This document shows positions 41,389 through 50,594 of a DNA stretch of 64,000 bases, piece after piece. The DNA lies in the NCBI RefSeq assembly GCF_002929295.1, contig NZ_PJIM01000001.1:1107398-1171397 (forward strand), read 5' to 3'. The first letter of the stretch is position 1. Each line of letters opens with the position of its first letter. Origin of the DNA: Arthrobacter sp. SX1312. GTDB lineage: Bacteria; Actinomycetota; Actinomycetes; Actinomycetales; Micrococcaceae. The position numbers and the translations under genes are program-made. The notes under the pieces are model-generated. The model made no database searches and was not told the DNA's origin. It saw only the letters and a program-made list of their open reading frames with translations.

Positions 41389-42600
41389 TCACAGTAGCCT
41401 GCCGACCTGCCCGGACAGCGCGGATGCCAGGTCGCCACGGTCCTCGACGACGACGTCGTCGAGCTCCAGCCACCGCGCCAGCAGGCGCAGCTCGTCGGCG
41501 AGGTGGACCGCGGTGTCGGCGGGAGCGCCGGGCTGCGCATGACCGGCGCGCACCAGCAACCGCCCGGACGCGCGGTCCGCCTTGAGATCCACCCGCGCGA
41601 CGAAGGAGTCGCGCAGCAGGAAGGGCAGCACGTAGTACCCGTGGGTGCGCCGTGCGGCGGGCGTGTAGATCCCGATGCGGTAGTGGAAGTCGAAGAGCCG
41701 GTGGAGCCGGTCCCGCTCGAAGACCAGCGAGTCGAAGGGACTGAGGAGCGCCCTCCCCCGTGCCTGGCGCGGGCGGGCCGCCGCGGGGTGCAGGTACCAC
41801 GGCTCCACCCCTGCGTCGACAGTCACGATCTCCAGCGCCCCGGCGCCCACCAGGGCATCGAGGACGGATCGCGTCTCCCGGACGGGGGTGCGGAAGTAGT
41901 CCGCGACGGACCGCGCGGACGCGACGCCGAGCGCTCCCGCGGCCCGCTCGGCCAGCACCGCGAGGGACTCCGTCCGGTCCGGGGAGGCGACGGCGAGGGC
42001 GGCGTCGGGCAGCACGCGCGCGATGGGGGCGTACAGGCGTTCGAACTGGTCCGTCCGCCCGGCGGAGCCGATCTCGCCGCGGGCGAAGAGATCCTCGAGC
42101 ACGCGCTTCGTGGCGGTCCACCGCCACCCCCAACCGTCGGCGGGGCGTGCGTCGTCCCCGCCGAGCAGCCGCTGGACGCTCGACCCGGTGAGCGGCGTCC
42201 CCCTGCCGAGGAGATCGAGGACCGCGGATTCGAGGGACTCGCGCTGGGCGGCTGGGACGCTGCCCGCCCCCATCCACGTCCGGCGTTGCCATGCCTTCAG
42301 GTGGGGGAACAGCTCGGGGGGCACGAGGCTCGCCTCATGGGCCCAGTATTCGACGAGCCTGCGCGGGGAGCGGGAGTGGAGGGCATCGAGCCCGGCGCGG
42401 TCGTACGAGCCGAGGCGCGAGAACAGGGGCAGGTAATGCGATCGGATGAGGACGTTCACCGAATCGATCTGGATGACCTGCAGTCGCCGTGCGGCGGCCG
42501 CGACGGCGCGCGGGGACGAGGGCTTCTCGAGGCGTGGGCGATGCAGTCCCTGGGCGGCGAGGGCGATCCGCCGTGCCTGGGCGAGGGTGAGGTTCGGCAT
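41389..42600 (-). CDS. AlkX/YcaQ-type winged-helix DNA glycosylase (HTH_42)
   Basis: 403 residues from the ATG at 42600 with CAGGAG 4 bases upstream. A GTG four codons earlier is in frame but lies inside a hairpin. The N-terminal winged-helix region has LQVIQIDSVNVL, with the Gln-x-Asp motif (about Q44/D46) of YcaQ/AlkX enzymes; AlkZ has Gln-x-Gln instead. The rest matches the HTH_42 fold. YcaQ unhooks DNA interstrand crosslinks, so a repair role is likely but rests on family membership. It is transcribed behind hpf, separated by a strong hairpin. Confidence 0.85.
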   Translation of the reverse strand: MPNLTLAQARRIALAAQGLHRPRLEKPSSPRAVAAAARRLQVIQIDSVNVLIRSHYLPLFSRLGSYDRAGLDALHSRSPRRLVEYWAHEASLVPPELFPHLKAWQRRTWMGAGSVPAAQRESLESAVLDLLGRGTPLTGSSVQRLLGGDDARPADGWGWRWTATKRVLEDLFARGEIGSAGRTDQFERLYAPIARVLPDAALAVASPDRTESLAVLAERAAGALGVASARSVADYFRTPVRETRSVLDALVGAGALEIVTVDAGVEPWYLHPAAARPRQARGRALLSPFDSLVFERDRLHRLFDFHYRIGIYTPAARRTHGYYVLPFLLRDSFVARVDLKADRASGRLLVRAGHAQPGAPADTAVHLADELRLLARWLELDDVVVEDRGDLASALSGQVGRLL

Positions 42601-42609
42601 GGGCTCCTG

Positions 42610-42650
42610 CACGGAACTGCCTCCGCGCAGGGCGCGGAGGCAGTTCCGTG
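42610..42650 (-). terminator. Perfect 18-bp hairpin between hpf and the DNA glycosylase gene
   Basis: CACGGAACTGCCTCCGCG (42610-42627) pairs with CGCGGAGGCAGTTCCGTG (42633-42650) around CAGGG. It begins 50 bases after the hpf stop and ends at the ribosome site of the next gene. It probably terminates hpf transcription; there is no U-tract. Confidence 0.65.
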
Positions 42651-42699
42651 GACGTCGGTGAAGAACACGGCCGGCAGGGGCAGGCCGTGGTGGTGACCT

Positions 42700-43422
42700 C
42701 TAGGCGGAGGCCGCCTCCCTGGCGCGGTAGGCCAGGAGCTCCTCGGTCCCTTCGGCGCCGTTCGAGTCGAGGGTGATGACTCCGTAGGTCCATGCCTGCC
42801 GCCGGTACACCACGGAGGGGGCCCCGGTTGCGGAGTCGACGAACAGGTAGAAGTCATGCCCGACGAGTTCCATGCTGTCGACGGCGTCGTCCAGGGTCAT
42901 GGGGACGCCGGAGAAGACCTTGCGGCGGATCAGGACCGGTGAGTCACCCGCGGGCACGTCGTCCGGCGAGGCGTAGGCGTCGGCGTCGTCCGGCTGCGGG
43001 GCGGGCTCCTGGGGTGTCGAGGCGCTGGCCGCCGCCTCGAGGTAGAGGGGCTGCGCAGGATCGGCGGGTTCGAGATCGGCCGTGGCGACGCGGACGGCCA
43101 CCGGGGTGTGGCGGCCGTGGTGGACCTTGCGACGGTCCCGTGCGCGGCGCAGGCGCTCGAGGAGTTTCCCGTAGGCCAGGTCGAAGGCTGCGAACTTGTC
43201 GGCCGCTGACGCTTCCGCCCGGACGACCGGGCCCCTGCAGATCACCGTCAGCTCGACGGTGAGAGAGGTATCCGCCATGCGGGCACTGGGCTCCTTGGTG
43301 ATCTTCGCATCGACGCGCTGTACCTTGTCGCCGAGTTGCTCTATCTTGTCGATCTTCTCCGTCGCGTACTCACGGAAACGGTCCGATACCGCCAGGTTCC
43401 GACCATTGATCACGAATTCCAT
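42700..43422 (-). CDS. hpf: Long-form ribosome hibernation promoting factor
   Basis: 240 residues from the ATG at 43422 with GGAGGG 5 bases upstream. An S30AE domain (about 1-100, MEFVINGRNLAVSDRFREYA) binds the decoding region of the 30S subunit. An acidic linker (about 125-165) and a C-terminal dimerisation domain (about 180-240, RRKVFSGVPMTLDDAVDSM, HDFYLFVD) follow. Long HPF alone makes inactive 100S dimers in stationary phase. The 195 bases upstream, before comF, contain no gene and should hold the promoter. Confidence 0.93.
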   Translation of the reverse strand: MEFVINGRNLAVSDRFREYATEKIDKIEQLGDKVQRVDAKITKEPSARMADTSLTVELTVICRGPVVRAEASAADKFAAFDLAYGKLLERLRRARDRRKVHHGRHTPVAVRVATADLEPADPAQPLYLEAAASASTPQEPAPQPDDADAYASPDDVPAGDSPVLIRRKVFSGVPMTLDDAVDSMELVGHDFYLFVDSATGAPSVVYRRQAWTYGVITLDSNGAEGTEELLAYRAREAASA

Positions 43423-43617
43423 GGTGCCCTCCACATCACTTGGTGATACGACGGCGGCCGAGGCGTATCCGCAGAGCCGCCACCGACGGGTACGTGTCGT
43501 CACTGTGTTGTACCCGTACTTCACGGTAGTTCACCCCCCTCCTTTATTCATCCCTCGCCACTCCGAAAGTTCCGGTACTTCGCCCGGGCCGGCCTGTGCA
43601 GTGTCGCGGCCGTCCGC

Positions 43618-44574
43618 TCACCCGGTGCCCGGCCCGGGCACCGTGCCGGGGCGGGCGCCGGCGGGCGAGGACGTGGCAGCGATGACGACGCCGCCCAGCA
43701 CCCGCGCCCCACCGCCCCGGAGGACGCGGTGCAGCTCGCCGATCGTCGCCCCGGTGGTGAGGACGTCGTCGACGATGATGCAGTCGCGGTCCGCGAGCAG
43801 CGCCCGCGCGTGCCTGCCGGCGCGCATGGACCGCAGGACGTTGGCGCGGCGCCGACGACGGCCCAGACCCTTCTGCCCGCCGCCCGGCCCGGACAGCGCG
43901 GCCAGACCGTCCCGAAGGACACCTCCTACCCCTCCCCGCATCAGGGCGCCGCTCAGGCGTGCCGCCGGCGACACCTGGCGGGCCCCCGCGACGAGCCTCG
44001 TACCGGCCGGGAGCCCGCCTCTCCGCTCCAGGCGGGACAGCAGCAGCATGAGCGGGTCATAGCCGCGCCGCCGTTGCGACGAGGCACGGCCGGGCACCGG
44101 GACGAGCAGGACCTGACGTGCCGGTCCCGGGCCGTCCGGGGACCGGCACAGGTGCGTCACGGCCTCGTGCAGCGCACCGGCCAGGGCCGCTTCCACCGGC
44201 GCCGCGAGGTCCACGTGCCCGTGATTCTTGTAGGCGAGCAGGACACCCGACACGGCGCGTCCGTAGCGCCCGGCGGCGACGACGGGGAGCGGGCCGTAGG
44301 CGTCGGTGCGGTCGCCGGATCCGGCCGTCCCGGCCGCGTCGAGGGCGACGTCGGGCAGGGATTCCGCTCCTGCTTCCGCACGGAACGGCCGCGAGGTCGC
44401 ACGCCGGAAGACCGCGCTGCATCCCGGGCAGAGGGACGTGTCCCACTGGCCGCAGATCACGCAGGACGACGGCAGGACGATCGCCGCGAAGGCGGTGAGC
44501 GCATCCGCCGCACGCCGGTAGGACCGCCCGAGGACGATCCGGTCCAGGACGGACGAGGGGTCGGGGATGTTCAT
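43618..44574 (-). CDS. comF: ComF-family phosphoribosyltransferase-like protein
   Basis: 318 residues. A zinc-finger-like start has C-x2-C pairs (SSCVICGQWDTSLCPGC, about 37-52). A phosphoribosyltransferase domain follows, with KNHGHVDLAAP, VPVPGRASSQRRRGYDP and the PRPP loop CIIVDDVLTTGAT (about 268-280). ComF supports DNA uptake in competent bacteria by an unclear mechanism. The C-terminal tail is Pro/Gly rich. It lies 60 bases after lpqB on the same strand. Confidence 0.88.
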   Translation of the reverse strand: MNIPDPSSVLDRIVLGRSYRRAADALTAFAAIVLPSSCVICGQWDTSLCPGCSAVFRRATSRPFRAEAGAESLPDVALDAAGTAGSGDRTDAYGPLPVVAAGRYGRAVSGVLLAYKNHGHVDLAAPVEAALAGALHEAVTHLCRSPDGPGPARQVLLVPVPGRASSQRRRGYDPLMLLLSRLERRGGLPAGTRLVAGARQVSPAARLSGALMRGGVGGVLRDGLAALSGPGGGQKGLGRRRRRANVLRSMRAGRHARALLADRDCIIVDDVLTTGATIGELHRVLRGGGARVLGGVVIAATSSPAGARPGTVPGPGTG

Positions 44575-44634
44575 CCCCGCAGTCCACAGGAGGGGACGCG
44601 CACGCGGGGCCGGGCAGCCCCTATGTGGATGTCC

Positions 44635-46377
44635 CTACCCCGGGAAGGCCGGGTCCGTCACAGCGACCTGCTCGTCCACCCAGCTGCCGCCGATGCGCCG
44701 GTACAGGGTGGAGCCCGCCTCGGCGTAGAACGTGTCCTCCGCGTCGGAGCCCGCGCTGAGGCCGAGGACGCCGTCGAGCGCCGCCATCGACTCGCGCTCG
44801 CCGTCGAGGTGCAGGATCACCGGGGTGGCCTCCTCGCCCGCCCCGACGGACGACGCCACGATCACGCTCTGGCCGGCCCACGTCGCCGTGTCGATCGACC
44901 CGTCCGTCGGCAGCGTGAGCGGTATCGTGAGCGTCTGCGGAGCCCCCTCGGTGGAGCGCGTGATGCCCGCCAGCAGGACTTCGCCCTCTCCACCGCGATC
45001 CGTGACGATCAGTGCGCGCGATCCGTCGCGGGCGATGCGGAGTTCCCTGACGCTCCGGTCGCCCAGCCAACCGGCGGAGAGGACGGCGGCATTCGCCTCC
45101 GTGCCGCCCGGCGGGATGGCGAGCACCTCGCTGCGGCCCCCGACCGAGCGGGTGGTCCATACCCAGTTCTCGGGATCGAACGAGGGTTTCGTCAGGGAAC
45201 TGCCGCGGATGACGGCGCGCGCGTCACTGCCCGGCGCGGTGACGTAGAGGGTCTTCCGGTCCGCGTCGAGGAAGGAGTAGGCGCTGCCCGAGACGGACGT
45301 GGCGGGGTCGCGTGGTTCGAGTGCCCGCACCGACGCCAGCCCCTCGATCTCGGTGACGGCACCGTTGCGGACCCGCACCAGTTCGCCCTGCGCGACCGCC
45401 ACCTGCTCGCCGCCGACATCGGGGGTCAGATCCGGAACGATCAGGTCCGGCGCCGGCGGTCCCAGCTCGATGGGCTGGTCGCTGGCCATCTCGACCGACG
45501 TGACGTCGTTCAGGCCGAGCAGATTGACCTGGAGCTGCTGGTTCATCTGCTGCAGCCTGAGGTTCGTCGCGTTCTCGAGGATCTCCGGTGAGAGTTCGAC
45601 GGAGGCCTTGCCGGAGGTGATCGGCACCGAATCACGGATGAGCGTCACACCCTCGGGGAAGGCGCTGGTGACCGACCCCTGCAGGTAGGGCGCAGGACCT
45701 GCGAGCATCGCGCTGACGATCCGCGCGGTCACCCCCGTGCGCCGGACGAACCAGCGGGCATCGGGCACCCAGTAGCGGTAGTTGCTGCTGTAGAAGTACA
45801 GGCTGTGCGAGATCAGGAGGTCGCGGGCGCTGCTCTGGGCGAGCATGATGCCGTCCGGGATCTCGTCGATCCGCCATTCGCCGTCGAGCTGGACCATCCG
45901 CACGCCCAGGGTCTCCGTCGCGGGGACGACCGTGTTGGTGCGCACCCCGCGGGCATCGACGGTCCCCGCGGTCTCGAGCTGGATCTGGTAGACGCCCTCG
46001 GCCTCGCGCTTCTCGACGCGCGGATCCGACCGGAACAGGACGATCCGCTCCTCGGGCTGCCACGTCGCGCGAAGGTCCGGGCTCAGGAACTGCCGTGCCA
46101 CGCTGTAGCCGTCACTCGCGCCCGTCCCCGCGGTGATGAAGTCGCGGAGGATCTGCTCGGGCGTCGCTCCGGGCGCAGGGCCCTCGGGGTCGAACACCGG
46201 CGCGACGGCGTCCGGTTCGCCGTCGGACGCCTCGATCACCCCCACCGGCCCCGTCGTCGGAATGGCCGAGCACCCCGTGAGGACGAGGAGACAGGCGAGG
46301 AGCAGCACGGCGAGCCGGGCGCCGCAGGCGCGGACCTCGGCGCGAGCGCGGGCGTGGTACCCCTGCCGGACTGCCAT
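44635..46377 (-). CDS. lpqB: LpqB lipoprotein, partner of the MtrAB system
   Basis: 580 residues from the ATG at 46377 with GGGAGA 7 bases upstream. The lipobox LVLTGC gives a lipidated C36. A GerMN domain (about 200-300, SVTSAFPEGVTLIRDSVPI) precedes a C-terminal beta-propeller-like region. LpqB binds the extracellular part of MtrB and tunes MtrA phosphorylation in mycobacteria and Streptomyces. The gene starts 14 bases after the mtrB stop, so mtrA-mtrB-lpqB form one operon, possibly extending to comF. Confidence 0.93.
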   Translation of the reverse strand: MAVRQGYHARARAEVRACGARLAVLLLACLLVLTGCSAIPTTGPVGVIEASDGEPDAVAPVFDPEGPAPGATPEQILRDFITAGTGASDGYSVARQFLSPDLRATWQPEERIVLFRSDPRVEKREAEGVYQIQLETAGTVDARGVRTNTVVPATETLGVRMVQLDGEWRIDEIPDGIMLAQSSARDLLISHSLYFYSSNYRYWVPDARWFVRRTGVTARIVSAMLAGPAPYLQGSVTSAFPEGVTLIRDSVPITSGKASVELSPEILENATNLRLQQMNQQLQVNLLGLNDVTSVEMASDQPIELGPPAPDLIVPDLTPDVGGEQVAVAQGELVRVRNGAVTEIEGLASVRALEPRDPATSVSGSAYSFLDADRKTLYVTAPGSDARAVIRGSSLTKPSFDPENWVWTTRSVGGRSEVLAIPPGGTEANAAVLSAGWLGDRSVRELRIARDGSRALIVTDRGGEGEVLLAGITRSTEGAPQTLTIPLTLPTDGSIDTATWAGQSVIVASSVGAGEEATPVILHLDGERESMAALDGVLGLSAGSDAEDTFYAEAGSTLYRRIGGSWVDEQVAVTDPAFPG

Positions 46378-46391
46378 GGCGTGATCTCCCA

Positions 46392-48296
46392 CTACTCTCC
46401 CTCGCTCCGTCCGAGTGTGCGTTCCGGCTCGCGTCCGCCGACCGGCGGCAGGGTCGGCGGCGGCAGGGCCAGCGGAGAGGACGTCAGCTCGGTCCCCTGG
46501 GTCCGGGGCAGCGTCAGGCGGAAGCACGCTCCCTCCCCCGGCCTGCCCCAGGCCTCGAGCCAGGCGTTGTGCAGGTGGGCGTCCTCCATGGCGATCGAGA
46601 GTCCGAGTCCGCTGCCCCCTGTCGTACGGGCCCGGGCGGGGTCGGCCCGCCAGAAGCGGTCGAACGCACGCGAGGCCTGCAGCGTCGTCATGCCGATGCC
46701 GTGGTCCCGGACCGCGACGGCGACCGCCTCGGGACTGGACGCGATGTGGACCTCCATGGGCTTCGCCTCACCGTGCTCGAGGGCGTTGACGATCAGGTTG
46801 CGCAGGATGCGGTCGATCCGGCGCGCGTCCGCATCCACGATGCACCGCGTCTCCTGCGACACGATCGTGACGTCCGATCCGAGGCGCTCCGCCAGGGGTC
46901 CCGCCCCCTCGATCGCGTGCTGGACGAGCTGGACGATGTCGACCGATTCCGCCTCGAGGACGGCGGCGCCGGCGTCGAACCGGGAGATCTCGAGCAGGTC
47001 CGCGAGCAGCGCCTGGAACCGCTCCACCTGGTCGAACAGGATCTCGGCGGACCGCTTGTTGACCGGGTTGAACTCCGCGCGCGCGTCGTGCAGGACCTCC
47101 GCGGCCATCCGGACCGTGGTGAGCGGTGTGCGCAGTTCGTGGGAGACGTCGGACACGAAACGCTGCTGCATCTGCGACAACTGGGCCAGCTGTGTGATCT
47201 GGTCCTGCAGGCTCCCGGCCATATGGTTGAAGGAGACGCCGAGCCTGGCCACCTCGTCCTCCCCGCTGACCTCCATGCGCTCCTGCAGCTGCCCCGCGGC
47301 GAGCTTCTCGGACACGGACGCCGCATGACTCACCGGCCGGACGACGCTCCGCGTCACGTACCAGGCGATCGCGCCGATGACGAGCAGGAGCAGGACGCCG
47401 GCCAGCCACAGCACCCGGTGGATGTCGTCGAGGGTGGACTGCATGGCCGACAGGTCGTAGTAGACGTACAGCGCGTACGAGGCCTGGTCCGGGGGGAGCT
47501 GCACCTGGGTCCCGAACGCGATCCCGGGCGCGTCGGTCGCACCGCTCTCGGTGACCGGGATCTGCATGGGGGCCCAGTGGATGTCGGGGCCGTCCGCGAC
47601 GGCCTCCTGGAGGTCCTGCGGGAGCATGCCGGCCGTCACGCCGTTCTGGCTGACGGTCGTCGGGATGAGGACGTCGCCCGAGATCGGTACCAGGATCGCA
47701 TGCCGGGGCGCGTCGGTGTCCAGGCTGACGAGTGCCTCGACGGAGTCCAGGACGAGGCGGCTGGTGGTGTCCCTGTCGGTCGCCGAGGACTCCTTGAAGA
47801 CCGCCTTCGATCGGGTCAGCTCCTCGGTGGCCTCGGCGCTGAACTGGTCGAAGCGCTGGTCGTAGAGGGCGCCGGCGATCTGGTTGGAGAGGAACCCGCC
47901 GACGGCGACGAAGGAGACCGAGGTGAGCAGCATCGTGGCGACGACGGTCCTGAACTGGAGGGAACGCCGCCAGCGCTGCGCCACCGACTGCAGCATCGAG
48001 TGGCCGCGGACCGATGCGGTGTGCAGCCGAGCGGCGACGGGGCCGGGCTCGCGGGGCTTCCCGCCCCCGGACGGGGTGTCCCCCGCCGTAGCCACGTCGG
48101 CGCTGCCGGGGTCCGCGGCGCCTGCGGCGGGAGCTGCACGCACCGCCGTCGCGGGAGTCACGGGGCCGGCCCCTGGGGCGGAGCCGCCCGGAGCGGGCCC
48201 TGGGGCCCGGGTGTCGGCAGGAGGAAGGCGGGAGCCGGGGGAGCGGCTGTCCGCGCTCCCCCCATCAGCCCTGTCCGGCCTTGTATCCGACACCAC
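46392..48296 (-). CDS. mtrB: MtrB membrane sensor histidine kinase
   Basis: 634 residues. A Pro/Ala-rich, apparently disordered cytoplasmic start (about 1-100) precedes helix 1 (about 118-138), an extracellular sensor (about 139-310) and helix 2 (about 312-332). HAMP, then SDVSHELRTPLTTVR with H386, and a HATPase with NLIVNALEHG and GGSGLGLSIA follow. MtrB controls MtrA, the essential regulator of wall metabolism and division. The GTG start overlaps mtrA by 32 bases; a later start would shorten the unusual N-terminus. Confidence 0.93.
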   Translation of the reverse strand: MVSDTRPDRADGGSADSRSPGSRLPPADTRAPGPAPGGSAPGAGPVTPATAVRAAPAAGAADPGSADVATAGDTPSGGGKPREPGPVAARLHTASVRGHSMLQSVAQRWRRSLQFRTVVATMLLTSVSFVAVGGFLSNQIAGALYDQRFDQFSAEATEELTRSKAVFKESSATDRDTTSRLVLDSVEALVSLDTDAPRHAILVPISGDVLIPTTVSQNGVTAGMLPQDLQEAVADGPDIHWAPMQIPVTESGATDAPGIAFGTQVQLPPDQASYALYVYYDLSAMQSTLDDIHRVLWLAGVLLLLVIGAIAWYVTRSVVRPVSHAASVSEKLAAGQLQERMEVSGEDEVARLGVSFNHMAGSLQDQITQLAQLSQMQQRFVSDVSHELRTPLTTVRMAAEVLHDARAEFNPVNKRSAEILFDQVERFQALLADLLEISRFDAGAAVLEAESVDIVQLVQHAIEGAGPLAERLGSDVTIVSQETRCIVDADARRIDRILRNLIVNALEHGEAKPMEVHIASSPEAVAVAVRDHGIGMTTLQASRAFDRFWRADPARARTTGGSGLGLSIAMEDAHLHNAWLEAWGRPGEGACFRLTLPRTQGTELTSSPLALPPPTLPPVGGREPERTLGRSEGE

Positions 48297-48942
48297 GCAC
48301 CGTCAGGACGATCTCGGGCGCCTCGGGATCGCGCTCGATCTTGGAGCGGAGCCGTTGCACATGGACGTTGACGAGCCGCGTGTCGGCTGCGTGGCGGTAC
48401 CCCCACACCTGTTCGAGGAGGAGTTCGCGCGTGAAGACCTGCCACGGCTTCCGGGCGAGGGCCACCAGCAGGTCGAACTCGAGCGGGGTCAGCGAGACCC
48501 GCTGTCCCGCGCGCGCCACCTCGTGCCCGGCGACGTCGATGGTCACGTCGCCGATCCGCAGCGTCTCGGGTGCCTTGGATTCGGCGGGCCGCAGGCGGGC
48601 ACGGACGCGCGCCACGAGTTCGGCCGGCTTGAACGGCTTGGGGACGTAGTCGTCGGCCCCCGATTCCAGGCCCCGCACGACGTCGGAGGTGTCCGCCTTC
48701 GCGGTCAGCATGACGATGGGGAGGTCGGACTCCGCCCGGATCTGGCGGCACACCTCGATCCCGTCCATCCCCGGGAGCATGAGGTCCAGCAGCACCAGAT
48801 CGGGATGCGTCGAGCGGAACACTCCGAGCGCCGCTGCTCCGTCGGCGCAGAACACGGGGTCGAAGCCGTCGTTGCGCAGGACGATGCCGATCATTTCGGA
48901 CAGGGCCTCGTCGTCGTCGATGACCAGTATGCGTGCCTTCAT
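48265..48942 (-). CDS. mtrA: MtrA response regulator (OmpR family)
   Basis: 225 residues from the ATG at 48942 with a G-rich site upstream. A receiver domain with DDD near residue 10, phospho-Asp D53 (LVLLDLMLPGMDG), T and K switch residues (MLTAKAD, VPKPFKP) is followed by a winged-helix DNA-binding domain with LTPLEFDLL and TRLVNVHVQRLRSKIE. MtrA regulates wall hydrolases, including resuscitation factors, in relatives. It is first in the mtrA-mtrB-lpqB operon and divergent from the membrane-protein/MoxR operon across 169 bases. Confidence 0.95.
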   Translation of the reverse strand: MKARILVIDDDEALSEMIGIVLRNDGFDPVFCADGAAALGVFRSTHPDLVLLDLMLPGMDGIEVCRQIRAESDLPIVMLTAKADTSDVVRGLESGADDYVPKPFKPAELVARVRARLRPAESKAPETLRIGDVTIDVAGHEVARAGQRVSLTPLEFDLLVALARKPWQVFTRELLLEQVWGYRHAADTRLVNVHVQRLRSKIERDPEAPEIVLTVRGVGYKAGQG

Positions 48943-49111
48943 ACCCCCATAGTGGCGTATCGACCCCGCAAAGTCCCATCCGCCACAGGGTGCGGGATGT
49001 CGCGTCGGAAACGATGCTGCGCGGCTGCCTCGAATGGGCGTCGGCCTCACTATGATGCAGGAGGGGGCCGCTGGTCGCACGCCCCCGGCGAGCATCGACC
49101 GAGGGGACGCG

Positions 49112-50551
49112 ATGAAGGATCAGGCGGAGGGTCAGCCGGACGGCGGCCGGTCGGGCGACGGACCGCTGCCGGACCAGTCACCCGACCGGACGCCCCCTCA
49201 GCCGCAGGACGAGCCACAGGACCAGGCGCAGCAGCGGCCCGCCCCGTGGCAGGCACCGACTCCCGGCGATCCACCCTGGCAGTCCCCCGGCCGGAACACT
49301 CCCGTCGCCCCGTCCTGGGGAACGCAGCAGGCCGGTCCCACCGCGCCGGCCGACCCGTGGGGGCATCCCCCGGGCCCATCGCCCACGGGCGGCCGCGGAT
49401 ACCAGGGTCCGCCCCCGGGCAGCGGGTTCCTCCCCGCGCGCCCCGGACCTGCGGCGGGCAGCCAGGGCTGGGGCGACGCCTACCCACCGCAGGGCCCGTG
49501 GCAGGGCGGCCCCGGCTTCGCTCGGGCCCCCGGCTATCAGGCGCCGCCGAAGCCGGGTGTCATCCCGCTGCGGCCCCTCGGGCTCGGTGAGATCCTCGAC
49601 GGCGCGTTCCAGGCCTGCCGGAAGAACCCCCTGGCGACCTTCGGCATCGCCATCCTCCTGCAGGCCGTCGTCGCGCTCGTGACGGTGCTCCTGCTCGGCA
49701 ATGTCCTGTCCTCCCTGGAGGTCTTCGAATCCGCGAATCCGACGCCGGACAGCCTCGTCGGCGCCTTCGCGGGCCTCGGCGTCTTCGCGGCGGTCGCCGG
49801 GGTGGTGTCCGCGGCGGCGCTGCTGGTGCTGCAGGGGATCCTCGTGATCCCGATCGCCCGCGCCGTCATCAACCAGGCGACGACCTTCGGCCAGGCCTGG
49901 CGGCTCGCCCGCCGGCGCATCCTCCCGCTGCTCGCCTTCGGCCTGCTGGCCTTCGCCGCGGGGCTCGCAGGGCTCGCCGTCCTCGTGGGCATCTCGGCGC
50001 TCGCGATCCTCGGGCTCGAGGAATACTCGGCCCTCGTCATCGTCCCCCTCGTGCTCGGCGCGCTGGCGGCCCTGGTATGGGTGAGCACCAAGCTCGTCGT
50101 CGCCCCTGCTGCGCTGATGCTGGAAGGCGTGGGACCCTGGACCGCCGTCCGGCGCTCGTGGCAGCTGACCCGGGGCAACTGGTGGCGGACCTTCGGCATC
50201 GTGCTCCTGACGAGCATCATCGTCTCGATCATCACCTCCGTCATCTCGGCGCCCCTCTCGTTCGCGGTGACGCTCTTCTTCGGCTTCAGCACCAGTGCGT
50301 CCGCCACACCGGACGCGATGGAATCCCTGCCGGTCCTCGCCGCCTCCCAGGCCATCACGGCCCTGGTCACCGCGGTCGGCTACGCCTTCCAGGCGGGGGT
50401 CACCTCGCTGCTGTACGTCGACCTCCGCATGCGCCGGGAAGGCTTCGACGTCGTCCTCATGCGGGACCACGAGCAGGCCGGTCCGGGCAGGACGGACATC
50501 CTGCCCGGCGGCACCACCTCCTTCGGCCACCAGCCGGACGGACCGGCCTGA
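49112..50551 (+). CDS. Proline-rich polytopic membrane protein (GPDPase-membrane-domain type)
   Basis: 479 residues from the ATG at 49112 with GAGGGGA upstream; an ATG 26 codons earlier is possible. The first 150 residues are Pro/Gly/Gln-rich and disordered. Then IPLRPLGLGEILDGAFQACRKNP opens a six-helix domain like the membrane part of glycerophosphodiester phosphodiesterases, without any catalytic domain. It is first of a co-directional operon with DUF4129, DUF4350, MoxR and DUF58, so it probably belongs to that envelope system. Function unknown. Confidence 0.82.
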   Translation: MKDQAEGQPDGGRSGDGPLPDQSPDRTPPQPQDEPQDQAQQRPAPWQAPTPGDPPWQSPGRNTPVAPSWGTQQAGPTAPADPWGHPPGPSPTGGRGYQGPPPGSGFLPARPGPAAGSQGWGDAYPPQGPWQGGPGFARAPGYQAPPKPGVIPLRPLGLGEILDGAFQACRKNPLATFGIAILLQAVVALVTVLLLGNVLSSLEVFESANPTPDSLVGAFAGLGVFAAVAGVVSAAALLVLQGILVIPIARAVINQATTFGQAWRLARRRILPLLAFGLLAFAAGLAGLAVLVGISALAILGLEEYSALVIVPLVLGALAALVWVSTKLVVAPAALMLEGVGPWTAVRRSWQLTRGNWWRTFGIVLLTSIIVSIITSVISAPLSFAVTLFFGFSTSASATPDAMESLPVLAASQAITALVTAVGYAFQAGVTSLLYVDLRMRREGFDVVLMRDHEQAGPGRTDILPGGTTSFGHQPDGPA

Positions 50552-50594
50552 TGCCCGACGGCGCCACGGCCGGCCCCTGCCCCGGGGCGCGCGC

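Noticed and set aside
42610-42612. GTG four codons upstream as DNA glycosylase start
   Set aside because: It lies inside the hairpin arm, and the ribosome site sits between it and the ATG at 42600.
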